64,000 nt of DNA from NCBI RefSeq assembly GCF_014207955.1, contig NZ_JACHLK010000006.1, forward strand, positions 310,001 through 374,000, in the 5' to 3' direction. Below, piece by piece: positions 8,136-17,600 of the stretch; within the stretch, counting starts at the first letter, position 1; every line of letters starts with the position of its first letter. A program made the position numbers and the translations under genes. The DNA comes from Acidovorax soli (GTDB lineage Bacteria; Pseudomonadota; Gammaproteobacteria; Burkholderiales; Burkholderiaceae_C). Below the pieces are notes generated by a model, which had not been told where the DNA came from, did not search any database, and saw only the letters and a program-made list of their open reading frames with translations.

Positions 8136-9290
8136 ATGCCCCGGCGCGCGCTGATCGCCCTCACCGCACTGGTGCTGGCCCTGCACTGGCTGCTGCTGCG
8201 CGGCGTGCCGCTGGCCTGGGACAGCCCGGCGGCCCCCACGGGCCAGGTGTTCAGCACGCGCACCATCGCGGCGGCGCCCGCGCCCGTGGCAGCACCTGCC
8301 CCCGCACCTTCGGCGGCGCCTGCCCCGCCGCCCGCAGCGCCGGCGCCCGCACCGCGCAAGCGCACGCCACGTCCCCCACCGGCCGCCGAAGCGGCGCCCG
8401 CCGAGCAGCCCGCAGCCCTGCCAGATCCCGTGCCCCCGCCCGAACCGGCCATGGAGGCGGCAACGCCCACGGCCGTGGTCGAGCCCCCTCCTGCCGCACC
8501 GGAGCCCGCGGCCTCTGCCGCCGTGGCGGCTGCATCCGCGCCGGCCGCTCCCGCTTCCACACCGGTGGAGGTGAATCCCACGGCCGCCGGCATCGACATC
8601 GCCCCTCCCGGCAGCGGCACGGGCCAGAACGCCAGCGCCGCAGCGCCGCCGGTGCAGATTCCGGCCCCGGTGCGCCTGACCTACGAGGTCAAGGGACAGG
8701 CCAAGAAGTTCGACTACACCGCACGGGCCGAACTGCTGTGGCAGCACGATGGCAGCCGCTACGAGGCGCGCCAGGAGGTGACCGCCTTCCTTATCGGTTC
8801 ACGCACCCAGCGCAGCGCCGGCCTGGTCACCGCCCAGGGCCTGCAGCCCGAGCGGTTCGGCGACCGCTCGCGCAGCGAGCAGGCCGCGCATTTCGACTAT
8901 GGCAAGGGGCTGGTGACCTTCAGCGCCAACACGCCCCAGGCACCCATCGGCCCCGGCGCGCAGGACCGGCTGAGCATGTTCATCCAGCTGGCGGCCATGC
9001 TGGCGGCCGACCCGGCACGCTACACGCCGGGCACGCAGATCACGCTGACCACCGTGAGCGCCCGCAATGCCGACCGCTGGACCTTCAGCGTCGAAGCCCC
9101 CGAAACCCTGCACCTGCCTGTGGGTGCCACGCCCGCCCTGAAGCTGCTGCGCCTGCCCCGGCGCGACTACGACCAGAAGGCCGAGCTGTGGCTGGCGCCA
9201 GCGCTGGGCTACCTGCCCGTGCGCATCAAGCTCACCCAGTCCAACGGCGACTTCGCCGACCTGCTGCTGCGCGGTAGCGACAAACCCTGA
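8136..9290 (+). CDS. DUF3108-domain protein with long Pro/Ala linker
   Basis: 384-residue predicted envelope protein. A membrane or signal segment (ALIALTALVLALHWLLLRG, about residues 5-23) is followed by roughly 120 residues almost entirely of Pro, Ala, Glu, Arg and Val, a TonB-like periplasm-spanning linker. The C-terminal 190 residues are a DUF3108 domain (LTYEVKGQAKKFDYTARAEL, WLAPALGYLPVRIKLTQSNG, FADLLLRG). The ATG at 8136 lies 19 bases after the IclR stop. The domain is believed to be periplasmic, with unknown function. The linker length is likely to vary between strains. Confidence 0.85.
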   Translation: MPRRALIALTALVLALHWLLLRGVPLAWDSPAAPTGQVFSTRTIAAAPAPVAAPAPAPSAAPAPPPAAPAPAPRKRTPRPPPAAEAAPAEQPAALPDPVPPPEPAMEAATPTAVVEPPPAAPEPAASAAVAAASAPAAPASTPVEVNPTAAGIDIAPPGSGTGQNASAAAPPVQIPAPVRLTYEVKGQAKKFDYTARAELLWQHDGSRYEARQEVTAFLIGSRTQRSAGLVTAQGLQPERFGDRSRSEQAAHFDYGKGLVTFSANTPQAPIGPGAQDRLSMFIQLAAMLAADPARYTPGTQITLTTVSARNADRWTFSVEAPETLHLPVGATPALKLLRLPRRDYDQKAELWLAPALGYLPVRIKLTQSNGDFADLLLRGSDKP

Positions 9291-9514
9291 TCGGCGGCCC
9301 ACGGTCGCGGCGCTGTGCACCGCCGGTGCGGTGGATGCGTTGTAGGAGAGTGGCGCGAGCGGTGTTGCATTCTTCCCACCCGGGGCGAAATCCCCCTGCG
9401 AAACTGCCGCAGCGCACAATTCGTGAAATACTGTTACCACGCAGAGCCGGCCCCCGGGGCTTGAACTCTGCCGACCCGCTGTCATCTGACATTCATATCG
9501 ACAAAGGGAACACG

Positions 9515-9811
9515 ATGCACATGCTCTACGACTCCGAATCCTTTGTGGTGGTCCATATGCTGCCCGACGCCCGGGAGTCCGCTGGCCAGGCGCTCAACGA
9601 CACGGCACCGCCCAAGCCCCAGCTCGCACGCCACGGCTTCGAGATCGTGGACAAGCGTTCGGGCAAGGAGGTCTACCTGGACGGGTCGTGGGCCGAGATG
9701 TTCCAGCAGCAGATCCTGGCCTGGCAGCGCGACACCCCGACGCAGGAAGAAGTGGAAGACGCCCTGGACCGCTACGCAGGCCTGGCGCAGAACCCCGTCG
9801 TGGTCCACTGA
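9515..9811 (+). CDS. DUF3567 small protein
   Basis: 98-residue acidic soluble protein of DUF3567, which I know almost only from Burkholderiales. It opens with MHMLYDSESFVVVHML, contains GFEIVDKRSGKEVYLDGSWAEM (about residues 45-67), and ends in a helical LDRYAGLAQNPVVVH. A good ribosome-binding site (AAAGGGA) precedes ATG 9515, and the second ATG at 9521 is less well placed. The 224-base upstream gap carries no other gene that I can support, so the gene probably has its own promoter. Function unknown; the DNA-independent, stand-alone architecture gives no clue. Confidence 0.88.
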   Translation: MHMLYDSESFVVVHMLPDARESAGQALNDTAPPKPQLARHGFEIVDKRSGKEVYLDGSWAEMFQQQILAWQRDTPTQEEVEDALDRYAGLAQNPVVVH

Positions 9812-9829
9812 CGCACGGCCGGCGGCAGA

Positions 9830-10897
9830 TCACTCCGCTGGATAGATCCGCCGGAACAACGGCTCCACCAGGATCAGCACGGCAATCAGCCGGCACACCT
9901 GGAAGGCCGTGACCACCGGCACGCCCAGCTGCAGCACCTTGGCCGTGATGGCCATCTCGGTGATGCCGCCCGGCGAGGTGCCCAGCAGCAAGGTTACCCA
10001 GGGCAGGCCCGTGCCCCAGGCGAGCAGGCCCGCGAACAGCGCGCAGATGCCCATGAGCCCGAAGGTACCCAGTGCCACCGTGCCCAGCCAGCGCGGCGCG
10101 GTGCGCAGGAAGTCGGCACGGAAACGCACCCCCAGGCTGACCCCGATGACGAGCTGGGCCGCGTTGGACAGCCCCTGCGGCACGGCCGAAAAGCCGATGC
10201 CCGCCATGGCAAAGCCCATGGACACCACCAGCGCCCCCATGAACCACGGATTGGCCCGGCCCAGTTTGTCCATGGCCAGGGCACCTGCCCCCGTGAGCAC
10301 AGCCAGTAGCGCCAGGCCCGGCCAGTCCACCACGCGCGTGGCCGGGGGCAGGATGTCGAGGCCGTGCAGCCCGCTCCACTGCAGTGCAAAGGGAATGGTC
10401 ACGGTGACGATGAGCAGGCGCAGGCTGTGGCTCGCCGCGACGAGGTCGGTGCGCGCGTTCTCGCGCTCGGCCAGCAGGGTCATTTCCGACGCCGCGCCGA
10501 TGGCGCCCGAGAAATAGCTGGTCGCGCGCATCATGCTGGCCGGCACGCCATGCATGCGCGGCGCATGCACGCGGTACAGCCAGGCGCCGAACAGCCAACC
10601 CAGCACCAGCGCCCAGGCGATGCCCAGCGCGATGGCCCACCACAGGCCGGCCACCAGGGCCATGACCTGGGGCGTGAAATACAGGCCCAGCGCCGCGCCG
10701 ATGGTCCATTGCCCGGCATTGCGCAACGGCCCCCAGCTTTCGGTGGGCGCACCGGCGATGGACAGCAGCGAGGTGGCCAGCAGCGGGCCGATCATCCAGG
10801 GCAGCGGGGTTTGGAGGGCCACGCAGGCGGCGGCGGCCGCCCAGGCCACGGCCAGGGTGAGCAGCACGCGGGTGGCGAATTGGAAATAAGTACGCAT
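9830..10897 (-). CDS. AbrB-family (PF05145-type) integral membrane protein
   Basis: 355-residue protein made almost entirely of hydrophobic segments arranged as two internal repeats, as in the membrane AbrB family (unrelated to the B. subtilis DNA-binding AbrB). Signatures: LPWMIGPLLATSLLSI near the start, and in the second half NPWFMGALVVSMG and LLLGTSPGGITEMAITAKVLQLGVPVVTAFQ. GISPGG/TSPGGITEM-type motifs are characteristic. These proteins are often mis-called ammonia monooxygenase; transport of small molecules is assumed but unproved. The ATG at 10897 (MRTYFQFATR) is preferred to an upstream in-frame ATG that lacks family similarity. Its stop lies 18 bases from that of the convergent DUF3567 gene. 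Confidence 0.88.
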   Translation of the reverse strand: MRTYFQFATRVLLTLAVAWAAAAACVALQTPLPWMIGPLLATSLLSIAGAPTESWGPLRNAGQWTIGAALGLYFTPQVMALVAGLWWAIALGIAWALVLGWLFGAWLYRVHAPRMHGVPASMMRATSYFSGAIGAASEMTLLAERENARTDLVAASHSLRLLIVTVTIPFALQWSGLHGLDILPPATRVVDWPGLALLAVLTGAGALAMDKLGRANPWFMGALVVSMGFAMAGIGFSAVPQGLSNAAQLVIGVSLGVRFRADFLRTAPRWLGTVALGTFGLMGICALFAGLLAWGTGLPWVTLLLGTSPGGITEMAITAKVLQLGVPVVTAFQVCRLIAVLILVEPLFRRIYPAE

Positions 10898-10986
10898 ACG
10901 AAAGGCGGGACCTGCGAGTATCGCCCGCGCCCGCAGATGCCCCCGAAAGCCCTGCACTGCCCGTCGGGCATGGCAGGCATCGCCAG

Positions 10987-12498
10987 CTACGCGGACCGAG
11001 GACCCGGCCCCGGATCGCTGCTGGCGGCCTGCGCCAGCAGCGACAGGCGCTGCACCAGCGGCGCGAACAGCTCCACCGGCGTGTGGCCATAGCCCAGCAC
11101 CAGGCCGTTGTCCTCGGGCCGGGGCTGCAACGCGAAGGCCGACAGCGGCGCAGGCGCCATGCCGTGCTCGCGTGCGGCGCTGGCGATGGCCCGGTCCGGG
11201 TAGGCGGGCGGCAGGCGCACCATGAGGTGCATGCCGCAGTGCCCCCCTTCGATGCCATGCGGCACCAGAAGGTGCTGCGCCAGCGCGCTGCGCAGCTGCT
11301 GCTGGCGCTCGCGGTAGAGGCGGCGCATGCGGCCCAGGTGGCGGCCGAACTGGCCGCTGTCGATGAAGTCCGCCAGCGCCAGCTGGGCATGGCGCTGGCC
11401 GCCGCGCAGCATTTCGGCCAGGGGCTGGCGCACCGCGGCAAGCACCGCCTCGGGCAGCACCAGAAAGCCGATGCGCAGCGCGGGGAACATGGTCTTGCTG
11501 AAGGTGCCCACATAGAGCACCGGTGCCCCATCGGCCAGGCCCTGCATGGCGGCGATGGGCTCGCCACCATGGCGGAACTCGCTGTCGTAGTCGTCCTCGA
11601 TGATCCAGGCGCCATGGCGCCGCGCCTGCTCCATGAGCGCCAGGCGCCGCGCCACCGACAGCACGGCCCCGCCCGGGTACTGGTGCGAGGGCGAGGTGTA
11701 GACCAGGCGCGGCGTGTGCGCGCGCCAGTCGGCCTCATCGGCCACCAGGCCCTGCGCGTCCACCCGCATGGGCACGGTGTGCAGGTCGCCCGCATGCAGG
11801 GCCGACTGGGCGCCCCGGTAGCCTGGGTCCTCCACCCAGGCCGTGTCGCCGGGGTTGCTGAGCAGGCGCACGCACAGCACCAGGGCCTCCTGCGCGCCTT
11901 CGGTGATCACCACCTGCTCCGGCGCGCAGCGCACGCCTCGGGCCAGCGCCAGGTGGCGTGCAATGGCGGTGCGCAGTGCCATTTCGCCCAGCGGGTCGCC
12001 ATAGCCCAGGGCAGCGGGGCCGCCATCGCGCAGCGCCCGATCGAGCGCGCGGCGCCATGCGGCCAGCGGAAACTGCGACAGGGCGGGCATGCCCGGGCTC
12101 AGCCAGTGGGCCGCCGCCGGGCGTGGCGCCCTCGGCTGGATCCGTGCCAGGCGCGCTGCCGTCGCGGGCAGCGGTGCGGCCCGCCCGGGCACCACGCCGG
12201 GCACCGAGGGCAGCAGCGACGCCACCCGCGTGCCCTGCCGGTCGGAGTGCACATAGCCCTCGGCCAGCAGGTGTTCATAGGCGGCCGTCACCGTGTTGCG
12301 CGAGAGGGCCAGGGCCTCGGCCAAGGCACGCGAGCCGGGCAGCGGGCTGCCGGCGGCCAGCCGACCGTCCAGGATGGCTTGGCGCAGCCGCTGGAACAGC
12401 TGGCGCCGCAGCGGTTCGCCCCCCGGGCGGTGGTCCAGTGCCTGCTCCAGCAGGGTCTGGGGGACCGGAAGGGTGTCTTCCGGGAGAACGTTGCGCAT
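10987..12498 (-). CDS. MocR-type regulator: GntR wHTH fused to class I aminotransferase domain
   Basis: 503-residue PLP-dependent transcription factor. Residues about 20-90 are a GntR winged helix (PLRRQLFQRLRQAILDGRLA, LALSRNTVTAAYEHL, GYVHSDRQGTRVA). Residues about 130-495 are a fold-type I aminotransferase domain, with VVITEGAQEALVLCVRLL, WIIEDDYDSEFRHGG and the PLP lysine in YVGTFSKTMFPALRIGF. Members include PdxR, GabR and TauR. The ATG at 12498 gives a standard N-terminus; the longer open frame upstream has no family support. It is divergent from the GNAT gene at 12632, with repeated TGGCA half-sites in the gap. Confidence 0.93.
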   Translation of the reverse strand: MRNVLPEDTLPVPQTLLEQALDHRPGGEPLRRQLFQRLRQAILDGRLAAGSPLPGSRALAEALALSRNTVTAAYEHLLAEGYVHSDRQGTRVASLLPSVPGVVPGRAAPLPATAARLARIQPRAPRPAAAHWLSPGMPALSQFPLAAWRRALDRALRDGGPAALGYGDPLGEMALRTAIARHLALARGVRCAPEQVVITEGAQEALVLCVRLLSNPGDTAWVEDPGYRGAQSALHAGDLHTVPMRVDAQGLVADEADWRAHTPRLVYTSPSHQYPGGAVLSVARRLALMEQARRHGAWIIEDDYDSEFRHGGEPIAAMQGLADGAPVLYVGTFSKTMFPALRIGFLVLPEAVLAAVRQPLAEMLRGGQRHAQLALADFIDSGQFGRHLGRMRRLYRERQQQLRSALAQHLLVPHGIEGGHCGMHLMVRLPPAYPDRAIASAAREHGMAPAPLSAFALQPRPEDNGLVLGYGHTPVELFAPLVQRLSLLAQAASSDPGPGPRSA

Positions 12499-12548
12499 GC
12501 GTGGCACCTGAAAATCATCTGCTTCTGGCACTTTTCGCAATGCCACGC
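12499..12548. promoter_or_regulatory. Repeated TGGCA half-sites, candidate MocR operator
   Basis: GCGTGGCA (12499-12506) and TGCCACGC (12541-12548) are perfect reverse complements, and a third half-site TGGCA lies at 12526-12530 in the same orientation as the first, 24 bases from it. MocR regulators typically recognise direct repeats, often with an added inverted half-site, so the arrangement fits. Binding by the adjacent MocR protein is inference. Confidence 0.45.
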
Positions 12549-12631
12549 CCAGTTTACCGTGAAGGCTCGGTCGGGCCCATGACCCGCCCCCGGTTTTCTT
12601 TTCACTCCCTGCAACCAAGGACCTTCCCCGC

Positions 12632-13351
12632 ATGGCATCCACCCTGAACGCCTACCAGCAACCCGTCGGCTCCGCCCTGCCCGGCTGGAGCGCGCGCCCG
12701 CGCCCCGCACGCGACACGATCGAAGGCCGCTACTGCCGCCTGGAGCCCCTGGATGCGGCACGCCACGCCGCCCAACTGCATGCTGCCTATGTGAAGGCCA
12801 CGGACGGCCGCCACTGGACCTACATGACGGTGGGCCCGTTTGCCGACGAGGCCAGCTACCGTGCCCATTGCGAGCAGGCAGCCGCCAGCGCCGACCCGCT
12901 GCACTATGCGGTGATCGACCAGCGCACCGACAAGGCCGTGGGCACGCTGTCGCTGATGCGCATCGATCCCGCCAACGGCGTGGTCGAGGTGGGGCATGTG
13001 ATGTTCTCGCCGCTGCTGCAGCGCACCCCGATCTCCACCGAGGCGCAGTACCTGCTGATGAAGTACGTGTTTGCCGATCTGGGCTACCGGCGCTACGAAT
13101 GGAAATGCGACAGCCTCAACGGGCCCTCGCGCCAGGCGGCCGCGCGCCTGGGCTTCAGCTTCGAAGGCATCTTCCGCCAGGCCATCGTCTACAAGGGCCG
13201 CAGCCGCGACACGGCCTGGTTCTCCATCGTCGACAGCGAGTGGCCGGCACTCAAGGCCGGCTTCGAGCGCTGGCTGGCCGCAGACAATTTCGATGCCCAG
13301 GGCCAGCAGCGCGCATCGCTCACGGCACTGCGCGCGGCTGCGGGGGCCTGA
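12632..13351 (+). CDS. GNAT acetyltransferase, RimJ/RimL-like
   Basis: 239-residue N-acetyltransferase of the RimJ/RimL type. Visible landmarks are GRYCRLEPLDAARHAAQL near residue 32, WTYMTVGPF, AVIDQRTDKAVGTLSLMRI, EVGHVMFSPLLQRTPI and YRRYEWKCDSLNGPSRQAA, where Asn and the following helix are the usual acetyl-CoA site, then GFSFEGIFRQ. Such enzymes acetylate protein N-termini, amino acids or small amines. It is divergent from the MocR regulator and likely under its control, which would point to an amine-related substrate (inference). Its last 32 bases overlap the 3' end of the convergent hemerythrin gene. Confidence 0.88.
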   Translation: MASTLNAYQQPVGSALPGWSARPRPARDTIEGRYCRLEPLDAARHAAQLHAAYVKATDGRHWTYMTVGPFADEASYRAHCEQAAASADPLHYAVIDQRTDKAVGTLSLMRIDPANGVVEVGHVMFSPLLQRTPISTEAQYLLMKYVFADLGYRRYEWKCDSLNGPSRQAAARLGFSFEGIFRQAIVYKGRSRDTAWFSIVDSEWPALKAGFERWLAADNFDAQGQQRASLTALRAAAGA

Positions 13352-13898
13352 CCCCCTCGGGGCGCGGGGACTGCCGCCTGGCGGCCATCTCGCGCCCCAT
13401 CGGCGCCAGGGCGTCGGGCCGCAGCAATTGCAGCACGGACGGGTAGGCCACGCCTTCCTCATCCGCGATGTGGCGTGCATAGCGCCCGGCAAAGCGATCG
13501 AGCGCGGCCTCGTCCGCCGCGCCGAAGGCGCGGATCTGCCCATCCACCAGGGCCTGCAGTGGCTGCCGTGCCGCGGCCCAATCGGCCACCATGTCCCCAT
13601 GGTCCTGCAGCAGGCGCCGCACCAGCGCGACCACCGCGGGCGCCCCCTGGGCCAGCAGCGGCGGGAACACATGCAGCTCCTCGTCCTGGTGGTGCAGGGG
13701 CGCCGCGATGTCGAAGTAGCGCAACACGTCGCGCGCCGCCTGGCGGGCGGAGTCGTCGCTGCCCTGCTCCCGGACGTGTTCGCGCAACCGGCCCAGCAAT
13801 GCCAGCGTGCGCTGCACGCGCTCGTGGCAGGCCTCCAGCATGGCAAAGGGTTGCTCGAAGCCCACGGCCGGGGTATTGAAGCCTGGAGGCAAGCCCAT
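13320..13898 (-). CDS. Hemerythrin HHE-domain protein
   Basis: 192-residue cytoplasmic protein with a four-helix hemerythrin-like domain. Candidate di-iron ligands are His in LEACHERVQ, the pair in LHHQDEELHVFPPLL, His in LLQDHGDMV, and His/Glu in GRYARHIADEEGVAYP. Such proteins bind O2, NO or act in iron-sulphur repair. The ATG at 13896-13898 overlaps the stop of the nitroreductase gene as TGATG, so the two are translationally coupled; a joint role in oxidative or nitrosative stress is reasonable (inference). The tail overlaps the convergent GNAT gene by 32 bases. The C-terminal 20 residues are Arg/Pro-rich and probably disordered. Confidence 0.9.
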   Translation of the reverse strand: MGLPPGFNTPAVGFEQPFAMLEACHERVQRTLALLGRLREHVREQGSDDSARQAARDVLRYFDIAAPLHHQDEELHVFPPLLAQGAPAVVALVRRLLQDHGDMVADWAAARQPLQALVDGQIRAFGAADEAALDRFAGRYARHIADEEGVAYPSVLQLLRPDALAPMGREMAARRQSPRPEGVRPPQPRAVP

Positions 13899-14590
13899 CA
13901 GCCCCGCCCCTCGGCCGGGTCGAAGGGCTGTACCACGCCATCGGCACCCAGGGTGCTCACATAGGCGCCCGCCCCGGGCCGCACGCGGGCCGCGGCCTTG
14001 CGCGCCTGCACCGTGCCGATGCTCAGGAAGCACAGGGCCAGTTCCTGCGGCCCCAGGCCGAAGAGTGCCCGCAGCCCCGCCGACTTGAGGGCCCGGCCAC
14101 TGGTCAGGGCCGAGCCATAGCCTTGCGCCGTGGCCATGAGCAGCATGTTCTGCAGCGCACAGCCGGCGGACACCAGGCGCTCCGGCAGGTCGATGCGCGG
14201 ATCGCCGCGGCCGGTGTCCACCACCGCCAGCAGCAGCAGCGGTGCGCGGTAGGCCTTCTCGCGCGCCAGTGCCAGCTGCTCCGGCGCGGCGGCGGCATCG
14301 CGCTCGGTCAGTGCCTGGGCGAACACCTCGGCCAGCGCCGCACGCGCGGCCTCGGGCACCAGCACAAAGCGCCAGGGCAGCAGTTGCCCGTGGTCGGGCG
14401 CATGGGCTGCCGCATCGAGGATGGCAGAGAGTTCGGCGCCACTGGGGCCCGGCGCCACCAGGCGCTTGGGCAGCACAGTGCGGCGGGAGCGCACCAGCGC
14501 CCAGGCGCTGGCCGCCACGGCGTCCTTGCCCGGCGCCACGGGGGAATCGCCATGCGGCACGGGCCGCAGGGGCCAGGGGATCACCGCCAT
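13898..14590 (-). CDS. Nitroreductase-family FMN protein, YdjA-like
   Basis: 230-residue FMN oxidoreductase. Motifs: LVRSRRTVLPKRL (FMN phosphate binding, about residues 33-45), AAAHAPDHGQLLPWRFVLV, APLLLLAVVD, SAGCALQNMLLMATAQGYGSAL, and the terminal LCFLSIGT. The AHAPDHGQLxPWRFV motif is that of the small YdjA/TM1586 branch, and a second member lies at 48276-48893. The substrate is unknown; members reduce nitroaromatics, quinones or enals in vitro. It is coupled to the hemerythrin gene through a TGATG overlap and sits 28 bases after nrdJ on the same strand. Confidence 0.9.
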   Translation of the reverse strand: MAVIPWPLRPVPHGDSPVAPGKDAVAASAWALVRSRRTVLPKRLVAPGPSGAELSAILDAAAHAPDHGQLLPWRFVLVPEAARAALAEVFAQALTERDAAAAPEQLALAREKAYRAPLLLLAVVDTGRGDPRIDLPERLVSAGCALQNMLLMATAQGYGSALTSGRALKSAGLRALFGLGPQELALCFLSIGTVQARKAAARVRPGAGAYVSTLGADGVVQPFDPAEGRG

Positions 14591-14618
14591 GGGCAGCCCC
14601 CGGGGGGCAGGCCGCCGC

Positions 14619-17600
14619 TCATCCGCAAGACCCCATGTGCCCGCACTGCGTGCAGTAGTCGCAGCCGTCTTTGCGGATCACGGCATGCGCCCCGCATTCC
14701 ACGCATTTCTTGCCGGCCATGGCCTGGGGCACCGCCACGGGTGGCGCTGCGGGCTCTTCCAGCGGCAGTTGCTGCTGCACCGGGTCGGCCACTCGGCGCG
14801 CCAGGATGTTCTGGATGGCATAGGCCATGGCCGCGACCTCGGAGTCGTGCCACATGGGCACCTGCGTGCCGTCTTCCTTGCGGTGCGTGCCCAGGCGCAC
14901 GGGGCCACGGTCCCAGGCCACCTTGCGCATGTCGCTGAGCGCACGCTCCAGGAAACCGCCGCGTGCCGCCAGCGAGAGCATGCGCATGCTGGAGGTGATC
15001 CACTGCTGCGACTCGCCGCTCTGGCCCACGGGCATGAAGAACTCGATGGCCCGGTCCACCGTGGCATGGCCCACCCCCGTGGGCACGGGCAGGAAAGAGA
15101 CCAGCAGGTACAGGGTCTTGCGGCCCTCCTGTGTCCAATACTCGACCTTCTCGGCCACGGCCGAGAGGCCGCCCTTGGGGCGGCTCTCGATCACGGTGCG
15201 CATGGGGTCCACGGGCGGCGCCGCCGGGGCGGGGGCCGCTGCGGGGGCGCTGTGCGTTTCGAGCACCGATCCCAGGATGGTATTGGGCCGGTAGGTCGCC
15301 AGGCCCTTGAGGCGCGCGCGCCAGGCCTGCAGGTACAGGTCCTTGAAGCCCTCGTACGGGTAGTCGGCCGGGATGTTCACGGTTTTGGAGATGGCCGTGT
15401 CCACATACGGCTGCACGGCCTCCATCATCGCGATGTGGCCCTCGGCCGGCATGGCCAGGGCCGAGACGAAATATTCGGGCAGTTGCAGCACGTTGCCGCC
15501 GAGTTCGCGGTACAGGCGCCAGGCATGGTCTTCCACCGCGTACTCGCTGGTGCTGCCATCGGCCTCGCGCTTCTTGCGCTTGTAGGTCCAGGAGAACGGC
15601 GGCTCGATGCCGTTGGAGGCATTGTCGGCAAAGGCCAGGCTCACCGTGCCCGTCGGCGCGATGGACAGCAGGTGGCTGTTGCGGATGCCGTGCGTGCGGA
15701 TGGCATCCTTGATCGGTTCAGGCAGCCGGCTGGCGAAGGTGCCCTGCGACAGGTAAGGCCCCGCCTCGAATTTCGGGAACGCACCTTTCTCGCGCGCCAG
15801 GTCCACCGAGGCCAGGTAGGCCGCATCGCGCATCGCCGCGGCAATGCGCACCGCCATCTCGCGCCCCTCGGGCAGGTCGTAGCGCAGGCACAGCAAGGCC
15901 AGCGTATTGCCCATGCCCGTGAAGCCCACACCGATGCGCCGCTTGGCCATGGCCTCGTCGCGCTGCTGCGGCAGCGGCCAGAAGGTCACGTCAAGCACGT
16001 TGTCGAGCGCGCGCACCTGCAGCGCCACCGTTTGGGCAAAGGCCTCGAAGTCGAACGCTGCCACACCGCCGAAGCCAAAGGGATTGCGCACGAAGCGCGT
16101 GAGGATGATGGGGCCCAGATCGCAGCAGCCGTAGGAGGGCAGCGGCTGCTCTCCGCAGTTGTGCGCCACGATGCCGTTGGCATCGAAGGCATGCACGTCG
16201 GCCACGGTCACGTCGTAGACGTCCTCCACGCCATCGTCCACCAGCGCCTGCACGGTTGCCGTGAAACGCTCGCGGTGCAGCGCGCGGCGGTAACCTGCCA
16301 AGGCACTGTCGAGCCGCTCGGCCTTGTCGGTGTCCGCAAAGCCGATGGCCTCGGCAAACACCGCGATGTTGTCGCCGCTGAGCACCAGTTCATGCTGGGC
16401 CCGCGTGCCATACAGCCGCAGGCCGCCTTTGCCGTCAGGCAGGGCGCGCTCGGCCGCAGGGCGCCGGTCACGGTAGAGGGTAGAAGCCATGCCCAGGCGC
16501 AGCAGCATGCGCTGCACGGTCTGCAGCAGTGCTGCATCGCTCTGCGCGAGCCGCACGCTCACGCCCTTGTCCTGGTTGCCCTGTACTGAGCCATCCGCGT
16601 CGAACAGGCCACGCAACAGGCCGCGTGCGAAGTCCGAAGACCGCCGCTCCATGGCGGGCGTGATGGCCTTGCGGCCCGGCGCCATGCCCAGACCGAACGC
16701 CAGGTCGCGCAGCGCCGCGCTGGCCATGCGCGCCTCGCCCCTCCCCGCCACTGGCCGCTGGAAGCCGCCGAAATCGGCGCGGTGGGCCAGGGGGGCTGCG
16801 GCGGCCTCGGCCGCCTGCACGATGCCTGCCGCGCCCGTGGCGGCATAGGCCACGGTGCCCTGCCCCACGGCCTTGAGCTCGGGCGCCCAGACCGACAGCA
16901 CGGCCTTGTCGGCCTTGAGCGTGCCATCGCCGATGAGCAGACCCAGCAGGTAGCCCTCGGCCTCGCTGCCCGCACCGGCCCAGCCCTGCAGGGCCCGGTG
17001 GTCGTGCAGCACGATCTCGTCGCCGGGCAACAGCTGCGCCGCCTCGGTCCACTCCACCTCCAGGCAGTAGCGCGTCTTGCGCGCCACGCGGCGCACGCGG
17101 TGCTCGGCCGTCAGACGCAGCGCATGGCCCTCGCGCGTCTGCAGGCACAGCACGGGCCGCGTGCCCGTCTGGAAGAAGCCCTGGCTCTGCACACGGTAGG
17201 CGCGCCCGTCGACCACGGCGCTGAAAGGCCGGCCGATGAGGTCTGCCACCTGGCGCGGCCCTTCGGTGGTGAGCACCCAGGTATCGGCCGTGACACAGGG
17301 GTTGGTGGCGGCGATGTCCTCGCAGTAATGCAGGTTGTTGTCCTCGTTGATGTGGTCGAGGAACAGGATGCCCGGCTCGGCGAAATCGTAGGCCGACTGC
17401 ATGATGGTGTCCCACAGCGTGCGCGCCGGCACCGTGGCATAGACCCATTGGCCGTCGGCGCGCTGGTGCGCGCCCTGGGCGATCAGCGGCTCGCCGGGGC
17501 GGGCGCGGTGCACCAGTTCCCAGGGCGCGTCCTTTTCCACGGCCTGGATGAAGGCATCGGGCACGCCGACCGAAACGTTGAAGTTGTTCCAGCGTCCGGG

